NCBI GenBank assembly: GCA_965276765.1
Contig: OZ255627.1
Coordinates: 2,480,001 to 2,544,000, forward strand
Source of the DNA: G965276765 sp965276765
GTDB lineage: Bacteria > Actinomycetota > Acidimicrobiia > Acidimicrobiales > Palsa-688
Length of the DNA stretch: 64,000 nt
Reading direction: 5' to 3'
A model generated the notes under the pieces. That model did not search any database and was not told the origin of the DNA. It saw only the letters and a list, made by a program, of their open reading frames with translations. Positions 53,739-62,434 of this stretch are shown in pieces. A program made the translations under genes and the position numbers. Numbering within the stretch: position 1 is the first letter of the stretch; each line of letters starts with the position of its first letter.

Positions 53739-55508
53739 GTGGCTGACACCAAGGACCCGACCGCCGGATTCCCCCCTCATGTGTTGCGGGAGTACGCCCT
53801 CCTCGCCGACGGGGAACGCGGGATCTTGGTCGGCCCGAAGGGTGACTGTGTATGGATGTGCGCGCCCCGTTGGGATTCCGACGCCGTGTTCTCCACGCTG
53901 ATCGGCGGCAGCGGCCTCTACGCCGTCACTCCGACCGATGAGCGTTTCGTGTGGGGCGGCTCTTACGAAGACGGCTCGTTGATCTGGCACAGCCGTTGGG
54001 TGACCACGACGGGGGTCATCGAGTGCCGCGAGGCCCTCGCGTTCCCGGCCGATCCTCATACCGCGGTGGTGCTGCGCCGGGTGACCGCCATCGAGGGCCC
54101 GGCCCGGGTCCGGGTTGTTCTGGACGCCCGAGCCGATTTTGGCCGCAAGAGCATGGTCGACGTGGCCCATCACGACGGAACCTGGACCGCCCGCAGCGGC
54201 GCGCTGCGGCTGCGCTGGTCGGGCGGGGAGGGCGCCAAGCAGGTCCGTAAGGAAGCCCTGGTCGTTGAACTCGACCTGGCCGAGGGAGCGCATCACGACC
54301 TGGTCCTCGAGATCTCCGAGCGGGCTTTGACCGACGAGCCCGTCGACGCCGACGTGGCGTGGGAAGCGACGGAGGCGGCCTGGTCGGCGGCAGTACCGGA
54401 GATGAACCAGACGCTCGCCCCCCGCGACGCCCGACACGCCTACGCCGTGCTGCGAGGACTGACCAGCGCCGGGGGCGGCATGGTCGCTGCTGGCACCATG
54501 TCGCTACCGGAACGGGCCTCGGCGGGCCGGAACTACGATTACCGTTACGCCTGGATCCGCGACCAGTGCTACGCCGGCCAGGCCGTCGCCGTCGTCGAGC
54601 CGCTCCCGCTGCTCGACGATGCGGTGGAGTTCATCTCCGAGCGAATCATGGCCGACGGACCCCAGCTGAAACCGGCTTACCGGATCGACGGCGCCCCGGT
54701 TCCCGACGAGCGCCGCCTGTCCCACCTGGCCGGTTACCCGGGAGGAGCGGGCAAGATCGGCAACTGGGTGAACAGCCAGTTCCAGCTCGACGCCTTCGGC
54801 GAGGCGCTGCTGCTGTTTGCGGCGGCGGGCCGCCACGACCACCTCGACACCGCCCATTGGCGTGCGGTGGAGGCTACCGTGGCCGCCATCGAGGCCCGCT
54901 GGGGTGACGTCGACGCCGGGATCTGGGAGCTCGACAACCAGCATTGGGCGCACTCCCGGCTCATGTGCGTGGCCGGCCTGCGAGCCATGACCGCCACCGC
55001 GTCGTCAAGCCAGGGCGGGGCGTGGAGTGCCCTGGCCGACACCATCGCCGCCGACGTCGCCGGCGACTGCGTGCACCCGAGCGGAAGATGGCAACGTTCG
55101 CCCAGCGACGAGCGAGTCGACGCCGCCCTGCTACTGCCCGCAATCCGAGGAGCCGTGCCCGCCGACGACCCCCGCAGTCAGGCCACCGTCGCCGCCGTGG
55201 CAGCACAGCTCGGCCGAGAAGGCTACGTATACCGGTTCCGCCACGACGAACGCCCATTGGAAGACGCCGAGGGAGCGTTTGTGCTCTGCGGATTCCTGAT
55301 GGCCCTGGCCGCCCACCAGAACGGTCGGGACAGCGAGGCCGTCGCCTGGTTCGAACGCAACCGGGCCGCGTGCGGGCCTCCGGGCCTGCTGACCGAGGAG
55401 TTCGATGTCGGCCAACGCCAGCTTCGAGGCAACGTTCCCCAAGCATTCGTCCACGCCCTGCTCCTCGAGTGCGCAGCCCGCCTGCCCCGGCCGTGGCAAA
55501 CCCTGTAA
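53739..55508 (+). CDS. Glycoside hydrolase family 15 (glucoamylase/trehalase-like)
   Basis: A 589-residue protein from GTG 53739. The N-terminal beta-sandwich (YALLADGERGILVGPKGDCV, WMCAPRWDSDAVFSTLIGG) precedes the (alpha/alpha)6 barrel with NYDYRYAWIRDQCYAGQA. Catalytic acid E397 is in GIWELDNQHWAHSRLM; the base is E553 or E554 in LLTEEFD before GNVPQAFVHALL. No signal peptide, so it acts inside the cell, probably on trehalose, maltose or dextrins, releasing beta-glucose. It is 42 bp after the binding-like gene. Confidence 0.9.
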   Translation: MADTKDPTAGFPPHVLREYALLADGERGILVGPKGDCVWMCAPRWDSDAVFSTLIGGSGLYAVTPTDERFVWGGSYEDGSLIWHSRWVTTTGVIECREALAFPADPHTAVVLRRVTAIEGPARVRVVLDARADFGRKSMVDVAHHDGTWTARSGALRLRWSGGEGAKQVRKEALVVELDLAEGAHHDLVLEISERALTDEPVDADVAWEATEAAWSAAVPEMNQTLAPRDARHAYAVLRGLTSAGGGMVAAGTMSLPERASAGRNYDYRYAWIRDQCYAGQAVAVVEPLPLLDDAVEFISERIMADGPQLKPAYRIDGAPVPDERRLSHLAGYPGGAGKIGNWVNSQFQLDAFGEALLLFAAAGRHDHLDTAHWRAVEATVAAIEARWGDVDAGIWELDNQHWAHSRLMCVAGLRAMTATASSSQGGAWSALADTIAADVAGDCVHPSGRWQRSPSDERVDAALLLPAIRGAVPADDPRSQATVAAVAAQLGREGYVYRFRHDERPLEDAEGAFVLCGFLMALAAHQNGRDSEAVAWFERNRAACGPPGLLTEEFDVGQRQLRGNVPQAFVHALLLECAARLPRPWQTL

Positions 55509-55540
55509 ACGAAAGCATCGTGCGAACCGAAGGCAATCGT

Positions 55541-56479
55541 GTGACAGAAAGAACCGTGATGATGACCTCCCCGTCGGGTGAACAGTTCGAGATCCGACAC
55601 GGGTCGCAGCGAGCGACGGTCGTCGAGGTCGGCGGCGGCGTCCGAGAGTACACGGTGGGGGACCGCCCGATCCTTGACCCGTACCCCGTCGATGTCATGT
55701 GTGACGGCGCCCATGGCACTCCGCTCATCCCGTGGCCGAACCGTCTCGCCGACGGCGCCTACCGCTTTGACGGCACCGACCACACCGTGGCGCTGACCGA
55801 GCCGGACAAGCGCAACGCCATCCACGGTTTCTTGCGCTGGCGGCCGTGGCAGGCCGTCGACCACCAGACAAACCGGGTAATCGTGGGAACCCGACTCCAT
55901 CCCCTCACGGGCTTCCCTTTCACCGTGGATGTCCGGGTGGCCTACGAGCTGGACGACAACGGCCTGACTGTATCCACCACTGCCACCAACATCGGCGAGA
56001 CGGCCTGCCCGTACGGGGCCGGGCAACACCCGTACCTGTCGCCGGGGTCGGCCCGCCTCGACGACTGCACCGTGGAATTGGGGGCGGCAACTCGCATTCT
56101 TACCGACAACGAACGTCAGCTCCCGACCGGCACAGAGCCCGTCGAAGGAACCGACTTCGATTTTCGGGCCGGCCGACGACTCGGCGACCAAAAGCTCGAC
56201 ACGCCCTTCACCGACCTGGCCCGTGACCAACAGGGGCGGGCCTGGGCTCGGCTCACCGCCCCCGACGGGAGCCGGGTCGGGATGTGGGTCGACGAGCATT
56301 ATCCGATCATCGAGATCTACACCGGTGACACGTTGAGCCCGCCGCGCCGCCGTGCCGGGATGGGAACCGAGCCGATGACCTGCCCCCCCAATGCCTTCCA
56401 GAGCGGGGATCGGCTGTGTCGCCTAGAGCCGGGCCAGTCGCTGACTACCACCTGGGGTGTCGGCCTGGAGACAGCGTGA
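55541..56479 (+). CDS. Aldose 1-epimerase (galactose mutarotase-like)
   Basis: A 312-residue protein from GTG 55541 (GAAGGC upstream). The active site is visible: His95 in RNAIHGFLRW, His163 in GAGQHPYL (acid) and Glu258 in IIEIYTGDT (base). It interconverts sugar anomers, which would match the beta-glucose made by the preceding GH15 enzyme to the anomer needed by an oxidase. An earlier in-frame GTG at 55520 has a poorer ribosome binding site. It overlaps the next gene in GTGA. Confidence 0.9.
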   Translation: MTERTVMMTSPSGEQFEIRHGSQRATVVEVGGGVREYTVGDRPILDPYPVDVMCDGAHGTPLIPWPNRLADGAYRFDGTDHTVALTEPDKRNAIHGFLRWRPWQAVDHQTNRVIVGTRLHPLTGFPFTVDVRVAYELDDNGLTVSTTATNIGETACPYGAGQHPYLSPGSARLDDCTVELGAATRILTDNERQLPTGTEPVEGTDFDFRAGRRLGDQKLDTPFTDLARDQQGRAWARLTAPDGSRVGMWVDEHYPIIEIYTGDTLSPPRRRAGMGTEPMTCPPNAFQSGDRLCRLEPGQSLTTTWGVGLETA

Positions 56480-59436
56480 CATCGGCCGCCGCCGGGTCGG
56501 CGACCGGTCTCGACGTACATCGCCTCGAGGCGGACCTGAACGCCCGGGTGGCAGGTCGGGTGTCGTTCGAGGACGGAACGCGAGCCCTGTACTCAACCGA
56601 CGCCTCCAACTACCGCCAAATTCCTATCGGCGTCGTCGCGCCGAGCAGCGTTGACGACGTGGTCGCCGCGGTGGCCGTCTGCGCCGCCCACGGCGCTCCC
56701 GTCCTGCCGCGGGGCGCAGGCACCGCCATGGCCGGCCAGTCCACCAACGCGGCCGTGGTCATCGACTGGTCCCGACATCTCCACCGCGTTCTGTCCGTCG
56801 ATTCCGAGCACGCGCAGGCGAGTGTCCAACCCGGGTGCGTCCTCGACACGCTCCGGCACAGGGCCGCCTGCCACGGACTGACCTTCGGCCCCGATCCGGC
56901 CACCCACGACCACTGCACCCTGGGGGGCATGATCGGCAACAACTCATGTGGGACCCACTCTCTCATGGCCGGCCGGACCTCGGACAACATCGAGCGCCTG
57001 GAGATCCTCACCTACGACGGACAGCGCATGTGGGTCGGACCCACCAGCGACGACGAGCTGGCCGCCATTATCGCCGCCGGCGGGCGACGAGGCGAGATCT
57101 ACGCCGGCCTGGCTCGCATTCGTGACGTCCACGGAGCCGAGATTCGCGCCCGCTACCTTGACATCCCCCGACGCGTCGCCGGCTACAACCTCGACGAGTT
57201 GCTCCCAGAGAACGTGTTCAATGTTGCCCGCGCCTTGGTGGGCACCGAGGGCACCTGTGTCAGCGTCCTGCAAGCCGAGGTCGCCTTGGTGCCTGACCCG
57301 CCGGGGCGGGCCCTGGTCGTCCTCGGCTACCCCGACGTGGGCTCGGCCGGCGACGCCGTGCCGGGCCTGCTGGATCGCCGCCCGATTGGCCTCGAGGGCT
57401 TCGACCGCCAACTGGTGGACGACACCAAAGCCGAACACTTGCTCCTCCCCGGCCTTTCGGCACTCCCCCCGGGCGGCGCATGGCTTCTCGTGGAGTTCGG
57501 AGCAGACACCGCCGACGACGCGACCGCCAACGCGCAGGACCTGATCGACGACATCGGGCACGGCGACGAGGCTCCTTCGGTCAAGCTGTTCGAGGATCAG
57601 GACCTGGCCGCCCAGGTGTGGGCGGTACGCGAGGCTGCGCTGGGCGCGACGGCGCGGCTGCCCGACGGGACTCGAACCTGGACGGGCTGGGAAGACTCCG
57701 CCGTAGCTCCGGCCCGGCTCGGCGGCTACCTGCGGGACCTGCTCGCCCTCTATGACCGTCACGGCTACCACCCCGCCGTTTACGGGCACTTCGGCGAAGG
57801 GTGCATCCATAACCGCCTCAACCTGGACTTGACCTCCGCCGACGGTATCGCCGCCTACCGGGCCTTCGCGCAGGAAGCCGCCGACCTGTGCGTGTCGCAT
57901 GGCGGGTCGATCTCCGGTGAGCACGGTGACGGCCAGTCGCGAGCCGAGCTGCTGGCGCGCATGTACGGCTCCGACCTGGTGGCCGTGTTCGAGGAATTTA
58001 AAGCCCTCTGGGACCCGGACAACAAGATGAACCCGGGCAAGGTCGTACACCCATCCCGAATCGACGAGCACCTCCGACTCGGGCCTCACTACCGACCGCC
58101 CGCCCTCAAAACGTTCTTCGCTTTGGCCAGTGACCAGGGCAGCTTCGCCGAGGCGACCCTGCGCTGCGTCGGCGTTGGCAAGTGCCGAAAAGACGGCACC
58201 GGGACGATGTGCCCCTCCTACATGGCTACCCGAGAGGAGAAGGACTCAACCCGGGGACGCTCCCGGCTGCTCTTCGAGATGCTCCAAGGGGAGGTCATCA
58301 CCGACGGCTGGCGCTCCGAGGCGGTCCGCGATTCCCTCGACCTGTGCCTGGCCTGCAAGGCCTGCAAAAACGAGTGCCCCGTCAATGTGGACATGGCAAC
58401 CTACAAAGCCGAGTTCCTCGCTCAGCACTACCGCGGCCGACTGCGGCCCCCCGCTCACTACTCGATGGGCTGGCTGCCGTTGCTGGCCCGGGTCGCCTCC
58501 CGAGCTCCCCGCCTGGCCAACACCGCCAGCCACACCCCGGGGTTGGCCACGGCAACCAAGTGGGCGGGCGGAATCGCCTACGAGCGCGACATCCCACGTT
58601 TCGCGACCGAAACCTTCACCGACTGGTTCCACACTCGGGAACCGTCGAAGTCGCGAGACCGGCCGGGCCAACCGGTGGTGCTATGGCCGGACAGCTTCAC
58701 CAACTACTTTCACCCGCACGTGGGTCAGGCCGCCGTCAGAGTGCTCGAAGCCGCCGGCTTTCGCCCCCAGATCCCCGAGCGACCTCTGTGCTGCGGACTG
58801 ACCTGGATATCTACGGGCCAGCTGGGAATGGCCAAACGCATGCTGCGACAGACCGTGGGGACCCTGGCTCCCGCCGTCGAGGCGGGAATGCCGGTCGTCG
58901 GTTTGGAGCCGTCGTGCACGGCGGTGTTTCGCTCCGATCTGGCCGATCTGCTCCCCCGAGACCAGGACGCCAAACGCCTCGCGGCGCAGACCGTTACCCT
59001 CGCCGAGTTGCTCGCCGACCGGGCGCCGAGTTGGGACCCACCCCGCCGCAACGGCGGCGCAATCGTGCAGGGCCACTGCCATCAAAAGGCCGTCATTGGT
59101 ATGGCCCCCGACACAGACCTGTTGGCCCGAAGCGGAATCTCGGCCGAGATGCTCGACTCCGGGTGCTGCGGGCTAGCGGGCAACTTCGGCTTCGAACGCG
59201 GCCACTACGAGGTGTCCATGGCCTGCGCCGAACGAGTCCTGCTCCCTGCCGTGCGCGCCGCATCCCCGGCGACTTTGATAGTGGCTGACGGATTCAGCTG
59301 CCGAACCCAAATCGAGCAGGCCACCGGCCGCAGACCCCGTCATCTCGCCCAGATCCTCGATCCCGGACCCCCGACCCGGCCGGCCACCTCATCGCTGTCT
59401 CCGCCTTCCTACGAAACGGGACAAGATGCTCGGTAG
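56476..59436 (+). CDS. FAD and 4Fe-4S D-2-hydroxyacid dehydrogenase (YdiJ/GlcD-GlcF fusion type)
   Basis: A 986-residue protein from GTG 56476. Residues 40-530 are the VAO-type FAD domain: VLPRGAGTAMAGQSTN, LGGMIGNNSCGTHSLMAG and a C-terminal part with GEHGDGQSRAELLARMYG. Then come two iron-sulfur motifs (CVGVGKCRKDGTGTMCPSY and CLACKACKNECPVNV) and a CCG half with CCGLTWIS and GCCGLAGNFG. Members oxidise D-lactate, D-2-hydroxyglutarate or glycolate and feed electrons to quinone. Full family length, no lesion. Confidence 0.92.
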   Translation: MTSAAAGSATGLDVHRLEADLNARVAGRVSFEDGTRALYSTDASNYRQIPIGVVAPSSVDDVVAAVAVCAAHGAPVLPRGAGTAMAGQSTNAAVVIDWSRHLHRVLSVDSEHAQASVQPGCVLDTLRHRAACHGLTFGPDPATHDHCTLGGMIGNNSCGTHSLMAGRTSDNIERLEILTYDGQRMWVGPTSDDELAAIIAAGGRRGEIYAGLARIRDVHGAEIRARYLDIPRRVAGYNLDELLPENVFNVARALVGTEGTCVSVLQAEVALVPDPPGRALVVLGYPDVGSAGDAVPGLLDRRPIGLEGFDRQLVDDTKAEHLLLPGLSALPPGGAWLLVEFGADTADDATANAQDLIDDIGHGDEAPSVKLFEDQDLAAQVWAVREAALGATARLPDGTRTWTGWEDSAVAPARLGGYLRDLLALYDRHGYHPAVYGHFGEGCIHNRLNLDLTSADGIAAYRAFAQEAADLCVSHGGSISGEHGDGQSRAELLARMYGSDLVAVFEEFKALWDPDNKMNPGKVVHPSRIDEHLRLGPHYRPPALKTFFALASDQGSFAEATLRCVGVGKCRKDGTGTMCPSYMATREEKDSTRGRSRLLFEMLQGEVITDGWRSEAVRDSLDLCLACKACKNECPVNVDMATYKAEFLAQHYRGRLRPPAHYSMGWLPLLARVASRAPRLANTASHTPGLATATKWAGGIAYERDIPRFATETFTDWFHTREPSKSRDRPGQPVVLWPDSFTNYFHPHVGQAAVRVLEAAGFRPQIPERPLCCGLTWISTGQLGMAKRMLRQTVGTLAPAVEAGMPVVGLEPSCTAVFRSDLADLLPRDQDAKRLAAQTVTLAELLADRAPSWDPPRRNGGAIVQGHCHQKAVIGMAPDTDLLARSGISAEMLDSGCCGLAGNFGFERGHYEVSMACAERVLLPAVRAASPATLIVADGFSCRTQIEQATGRRPRHLAQILDPGPPTRPATSSLSPPSYETGQDAR

Positions 59437-59877
59437 GCCCGCCGCTTCACTTGAGCTCCCCGCCAGCCGATACCCAGACCGTGAGCAGCGCAAGGCAGGG
59501 ACTGGGCGCCTTGCTGCACGTATGGGGACCTCGCAGCGAACTCCTCGACGTCCTCGCTGCGCCCGAACCGGAGGCGCACCACCGCTATCCACTCGACCAT
59601 GGCCAAAACGTCGAGGCCGAGACCGCCGACGCCATAGAGAACGCACCAGCATCCGTGATACGGGCGGCCGCCGGTCGACTCTGGCGGACCGCGCCGAGTG
59701 TTCCACGGCTCGAGGGACCCGAGAGCAGAACAGCGGCCACATTTGCGAGAAGCACCTGGCGACGTGACCGACCTTCGGACCGAGGGGACATGACCAGAGG
59801 GGGCCACGTCGGGCACGGACGCTTTCGGCGTCTGCATCAGACGATTCGATTACCTACAAAGAAGCGAGAACTGACAC
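59437..59877. other. About 440 bp without a supportable gene
   Basis: A plus-strand frame from about 59451 reads smoothly for 70 codons (LGALLHVWGPRSELLDVLAA and AHHRYPLDHGQNVEAETADA) and could be a small protein, but it has no clear start signal and runs into Arg-rich codons. The end holds the leader of the SDR gene with GAAGCGAGAA before ATG 59878. Confidence 0.4.
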
Positions 59878-60867
59878 ATGCGACAGATAGCTGTTATTAC
59901 GGGAGCGTCCGCGGGAGTGGGGCGGGCCACGGCCCGGGCATTCGCCGAGCGTGGCTTCGACGTCGCGCTACTCGCACGCGGCCAGGCCGGCCTCGACGGG
60001 GCCGCCAAGGAGGTCAGGAACGCCGGTGGTCGGGCGCTTGTCGTTCCGACCGACGTGTCCCACTTCGACCAGGTCGAGGCTGCCGCGACCCTGATCGAGG
60101 ATGAGCTGGGTCCCATCGACGTGTGGGTTAACGACGCCATGACAACGGTGTTCGCCCCCGCCTGGGAGGTAAAGGCCGCCGACTTTCAGCGGGCCGTCGA
60201 GGTGACCTTCTTGGGTCAGGTGTGGGGCACGATGGCGGCGCTGTCGAAGATGCGCCCCCGGGACCGGGGCCAGATTGTCAACGTAGGCTCCGCGCTGTCG
60301 TTCATCGGTATCCCACTCCAGTCTGCCTACTGCTCGTCGAAGTTCGCGTGTCGCGGGTTTTTCGAGTCGACGCGCGCCGAGCTGATCCACGAGAAGAGCC
60401 ACATTCGTATGAGCATGGTGCATCTCCCCGCGGTCAATACCCCGCAGTTCGACTGGTGCCAGTCGGTCTTCGACGTTCACCCCATGCCGGCACCCCCGAT
60501 CTACCAGCCCGAGATTCCCGCCAAGTTCATCCTGGATGTAGCGCTCGATGGGCGCAGGGACAAGGTCATCGGGTCGTGGAACAAGATTCTGGTGGCGGCG
60601 GCCAAGCTGGCCCCCGGGCTCGGCAACCAGTACGCGGCGATCGGCGCCTGGGAGAGCCAGCTCACCTCCCAGCGTGTGAGGCCCGATCGGCCGAGCAACC
60701 TCTACGAACCGGCCGACGCAGGCATCGACCACGCCGCCCACGGCGAGTTCGACCACGACGCTCACGGCTTCTTTACGCCGAGCTTCCTCAAGTCGCTGCC
60801 CAAGACGGCGGTCACGTTCTGCAAGGCGGCAGCCGCCACCATCGAGGAAAAGAAGCGTCACCATTGA
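59878..60867 (+). CDS. Short-chain dehydrogenase/reductase
   Basis: A 329-residue SDR: cofactor motif VITGASAGVGRATARAFAER, NNAG equivalent changed to VNDAMTT, active Ser in NVGSALSFIG, and Y-x3-K as AYCSSKFACRGFFES. The C-terminal extension of about 80 residues (HAAHGEFDHDAHGFFTPSFL) is His/Asp-rich. Such SDRs with NNA changed to NDA and this extension are frequent in actinobacteria, usually annotated only as oxidoreductase. The stop overlaps the next start. Confidence 0.87.
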   Translation: MRQIAVITGASAGVGRATARAFAERGFDVALLARGQAGLDGAAKEVRNAGGRALVVPTDVSHFDQVEAAATLIEDELGPIDVWVNDAMTTVFAPAWEVKAADFQRAVEVTFLGQVWGTMAALSKMRPRDRGQIVNVGSALSFIGIPLQSAYCSSKFACRGFFESTRAELIHEKSHIRMSMVHLPAVNTPQFDWCQSVFDVHPMPAPPIYQPEIPAKFILDVALDGRRDKVIGSWNKILVAAAKLAPGLGNQYAAIGAWESQLTSQRVRPDRPSNLYEPADAGIDHAAHGEFDHDAHGFFTPSFLKSLPKTAVTFCKAAAATIEEKKRHH

Positions 60868-61436
60868 GCCGTCCGTTGTCGCATACTACGTGCTCGTATC
60901 GGGCGATATGCCTGCACATCGCTGTCGCCGGCGTCGTGACCCTCTTCCTTGGCCTCGGGTGGTGGCAGCTGGCGCGAGCCCGGTCGGGTAACGAACTCAG
61001 CTGGGCCTACGTCGTGGAGTGGCCACTCTTCGCCGCCGTCGCCGTAGCTGTCTGGAGGATGCTGCTCCACGACGTTCCCGACTATCGGGCGCGCCTCGAA
61101 ATTCATCCGGTTTCCCTCGCCTTGGGCCCGACGACCTTCAACCGGCTGGCCTACGACGTTAACGCCGACGTGATGTACCTCCACGTGAACGGCGTGCCGC
61201 CCGATATTCATGTCGAGCGGTGCCGTGAGGGGCACCAGTTGCGCTTCGACGAGCGCGGGAATGTCGTTGGACTGACCCTCGTCGGAGTGACCAGGCTCCT
61301 CCACCACGGCGAGTCCTTGGTGATCACGGCGTCCGAACGCATCGAACTGGTCCCCGGGGCGCTGGCGACTGCGCTCGGGGTGGAGCTCTCCTCACTGGCC
61401 TCGGTCCTCCTTTCGGTATCTGGCGCATCCGGGTGA
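60864..61436 (+). CDS. Membrane segment fused to a DUF2283 domain
   Basis: A 190-residue protein from TTG 60864, overlapping the SDR stop in TTGA. Two hydrophobic helices (AICLHIAVAGVVTLFLGLGW, YVVEWPLFAAVAVAVWRMLL) are followed by a DUF2283-like domain: LAYDVNADVMYLHVNG and LRFDERGNVVGLTLVGVTRL. DUF2283 is normally a small soluble protein; a membrane-tethered version is unusual. The middle QLARARSGNELSWAYVVEWP part resembles small actinobacterial membrane proteins. Confidence 0.7.
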   Translation: MSRPLSHTTCSYRAICLHIAVAGVVTLFLGLGWWQLARARSGNELSWAYVVEWPLFAAVAVAVWRMLLHDVPDYRARLEIHPVSLALGPTTFNRLAYDVNADVMYLHVNGVPPDIHVERCREGHQLRFDERGNVVGLTLVGVTRLLHHGESLVITASERIELVPGALATALGVELSSLASVLLSVSGASG

Positions 61437-62353
61437 TCAGCTACCTGCTGGCCGTGCTGGCCGCCTGCGCCAACGCCACCTCCTCGGTCCTCCAGCGCAA
61501 GGCCGACCGCGCCGAGCCTCCCGACGAGAACCTTTCGCTGCGACTCATCGTCGATCTGTCGCACCGACCGGTATGGTTCGGCGGCCTTATGGCGGTGATC
61601 GCCGGGTTCTTGCTGCAGGCCGCAGCGTTGCGCACGGGTGCGTTGGCGGCGGTCGAGCCGGTGTTGATCTTGGAGCTTCCCGCTACGCTGCTGCTGGCCG
61701 GTGTGGTCTTCGACCGTCGGCTGCACCTAAGAGAGTGGACTGCGACAGCGGCCATCACCGTCGGGCTGGCCGGCCTGTTGTACTTTCTTGCTCCCGCCGG
61801 CGGATCCGGGCACCGGATTCCGGGACTCGAATGGGCACTGGGGATCACAATCAACCTTGCGATGGTGGCCGGTCTGGTAGCCCGGGCTCGTCTCGACCGC
61901 AGCGGCACTCGCAGGGCCGCCCTCTTAGGAGTGGCGACGGGCGTCACCTTCGGGATGACCGCTGCGCTCATGAAGGCGATGACCGGCGCGATCGCGCACG
62001 GACTTTTTGCCATCTTCGCTACTTGGCAAACGTATGCGATGATCGCCACGGGATTGTTCGGGATGTTCCTGCTCCAAAGCGCCCTGAACGCCGGGCCGCT
62101 GGTGGCCGCTCAGCCCGGCTTCTCCGGAGCTGACCCGGTAGTCTCGGTCCTGTGGGGAGTGGCGGTCTTCGGTGAGCGGGTGCACACCGGGTGGCCCCTC
62201 GCCCTGAGCTTCGTGTCCGCGGCGCTGGCCGTCCTGGGGGTGGTCGGGCTGTCGACCTCCCCCCTCGTCACAAGCGATCCAGGCGAATCTGTCGAAGTAG
62301 ACCGCCCCGAGCCACCACCCGGGGTTCGCTGTGATCCGGCGGCCGCTACGTGA
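61433..62353 (+). CDS. DMT-superfamily (EamA/NIPA-like) transporter
   Basis: A 306-residue membrane protein from GTG 61433 (GTGA overlap with the previous gene). Nine or ten helices, starting SYLLAVLAACANATSSVLQR then KADRAEP, with repeat halves around LILELPATLLLAGVVFDRRL and SALNAGPLVAAQPGFSGADP. This is the NIPA/EamA arrangement found in actinobacteria. Substrate unknown; Mg2+ or metabolite export are both possible. Confidence 0.82.
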   Translation: MISYLLAVLAACANATSSVLQRKADRAEPPDENLSLRLIVDLSHRPVWFGGLMAVIAGFLLQAAALRTGALAAVEPVLILELPATLLLAGVVFDRRLHLREWTATAAITVGLAGLLYFLAPAGGSGHRIPGLEWALGITINLAMVAGLVARARLDRSGTRRAALLGVATGVTFGMTAALMKAMTGAIAHGLFAIFATWQTYAMIATGLFGMFLLQSALNAGPLVAAQPGFSGADPVVSVLWGVAVFGERVHTGWPLALSFVSAALAVLGVVGLSTSPLVTSDPGESVEVDRPEPPPGVRCDPAAAT

Positions 62354-62434
62354 TGGCCCGACGGGCGCGGCCATGAGGGCCTCCCCAAGGCGGCAGCTTT
62401 CGAACGACGGTGGGCGCCGAGCGCGGCGCTCGAC

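Noticed and set aside
52773..54437. Long minus-strand frame of 554 codons
   Set aside because: Antisense to the binding-like and GH15 genes; no recognisable motif.
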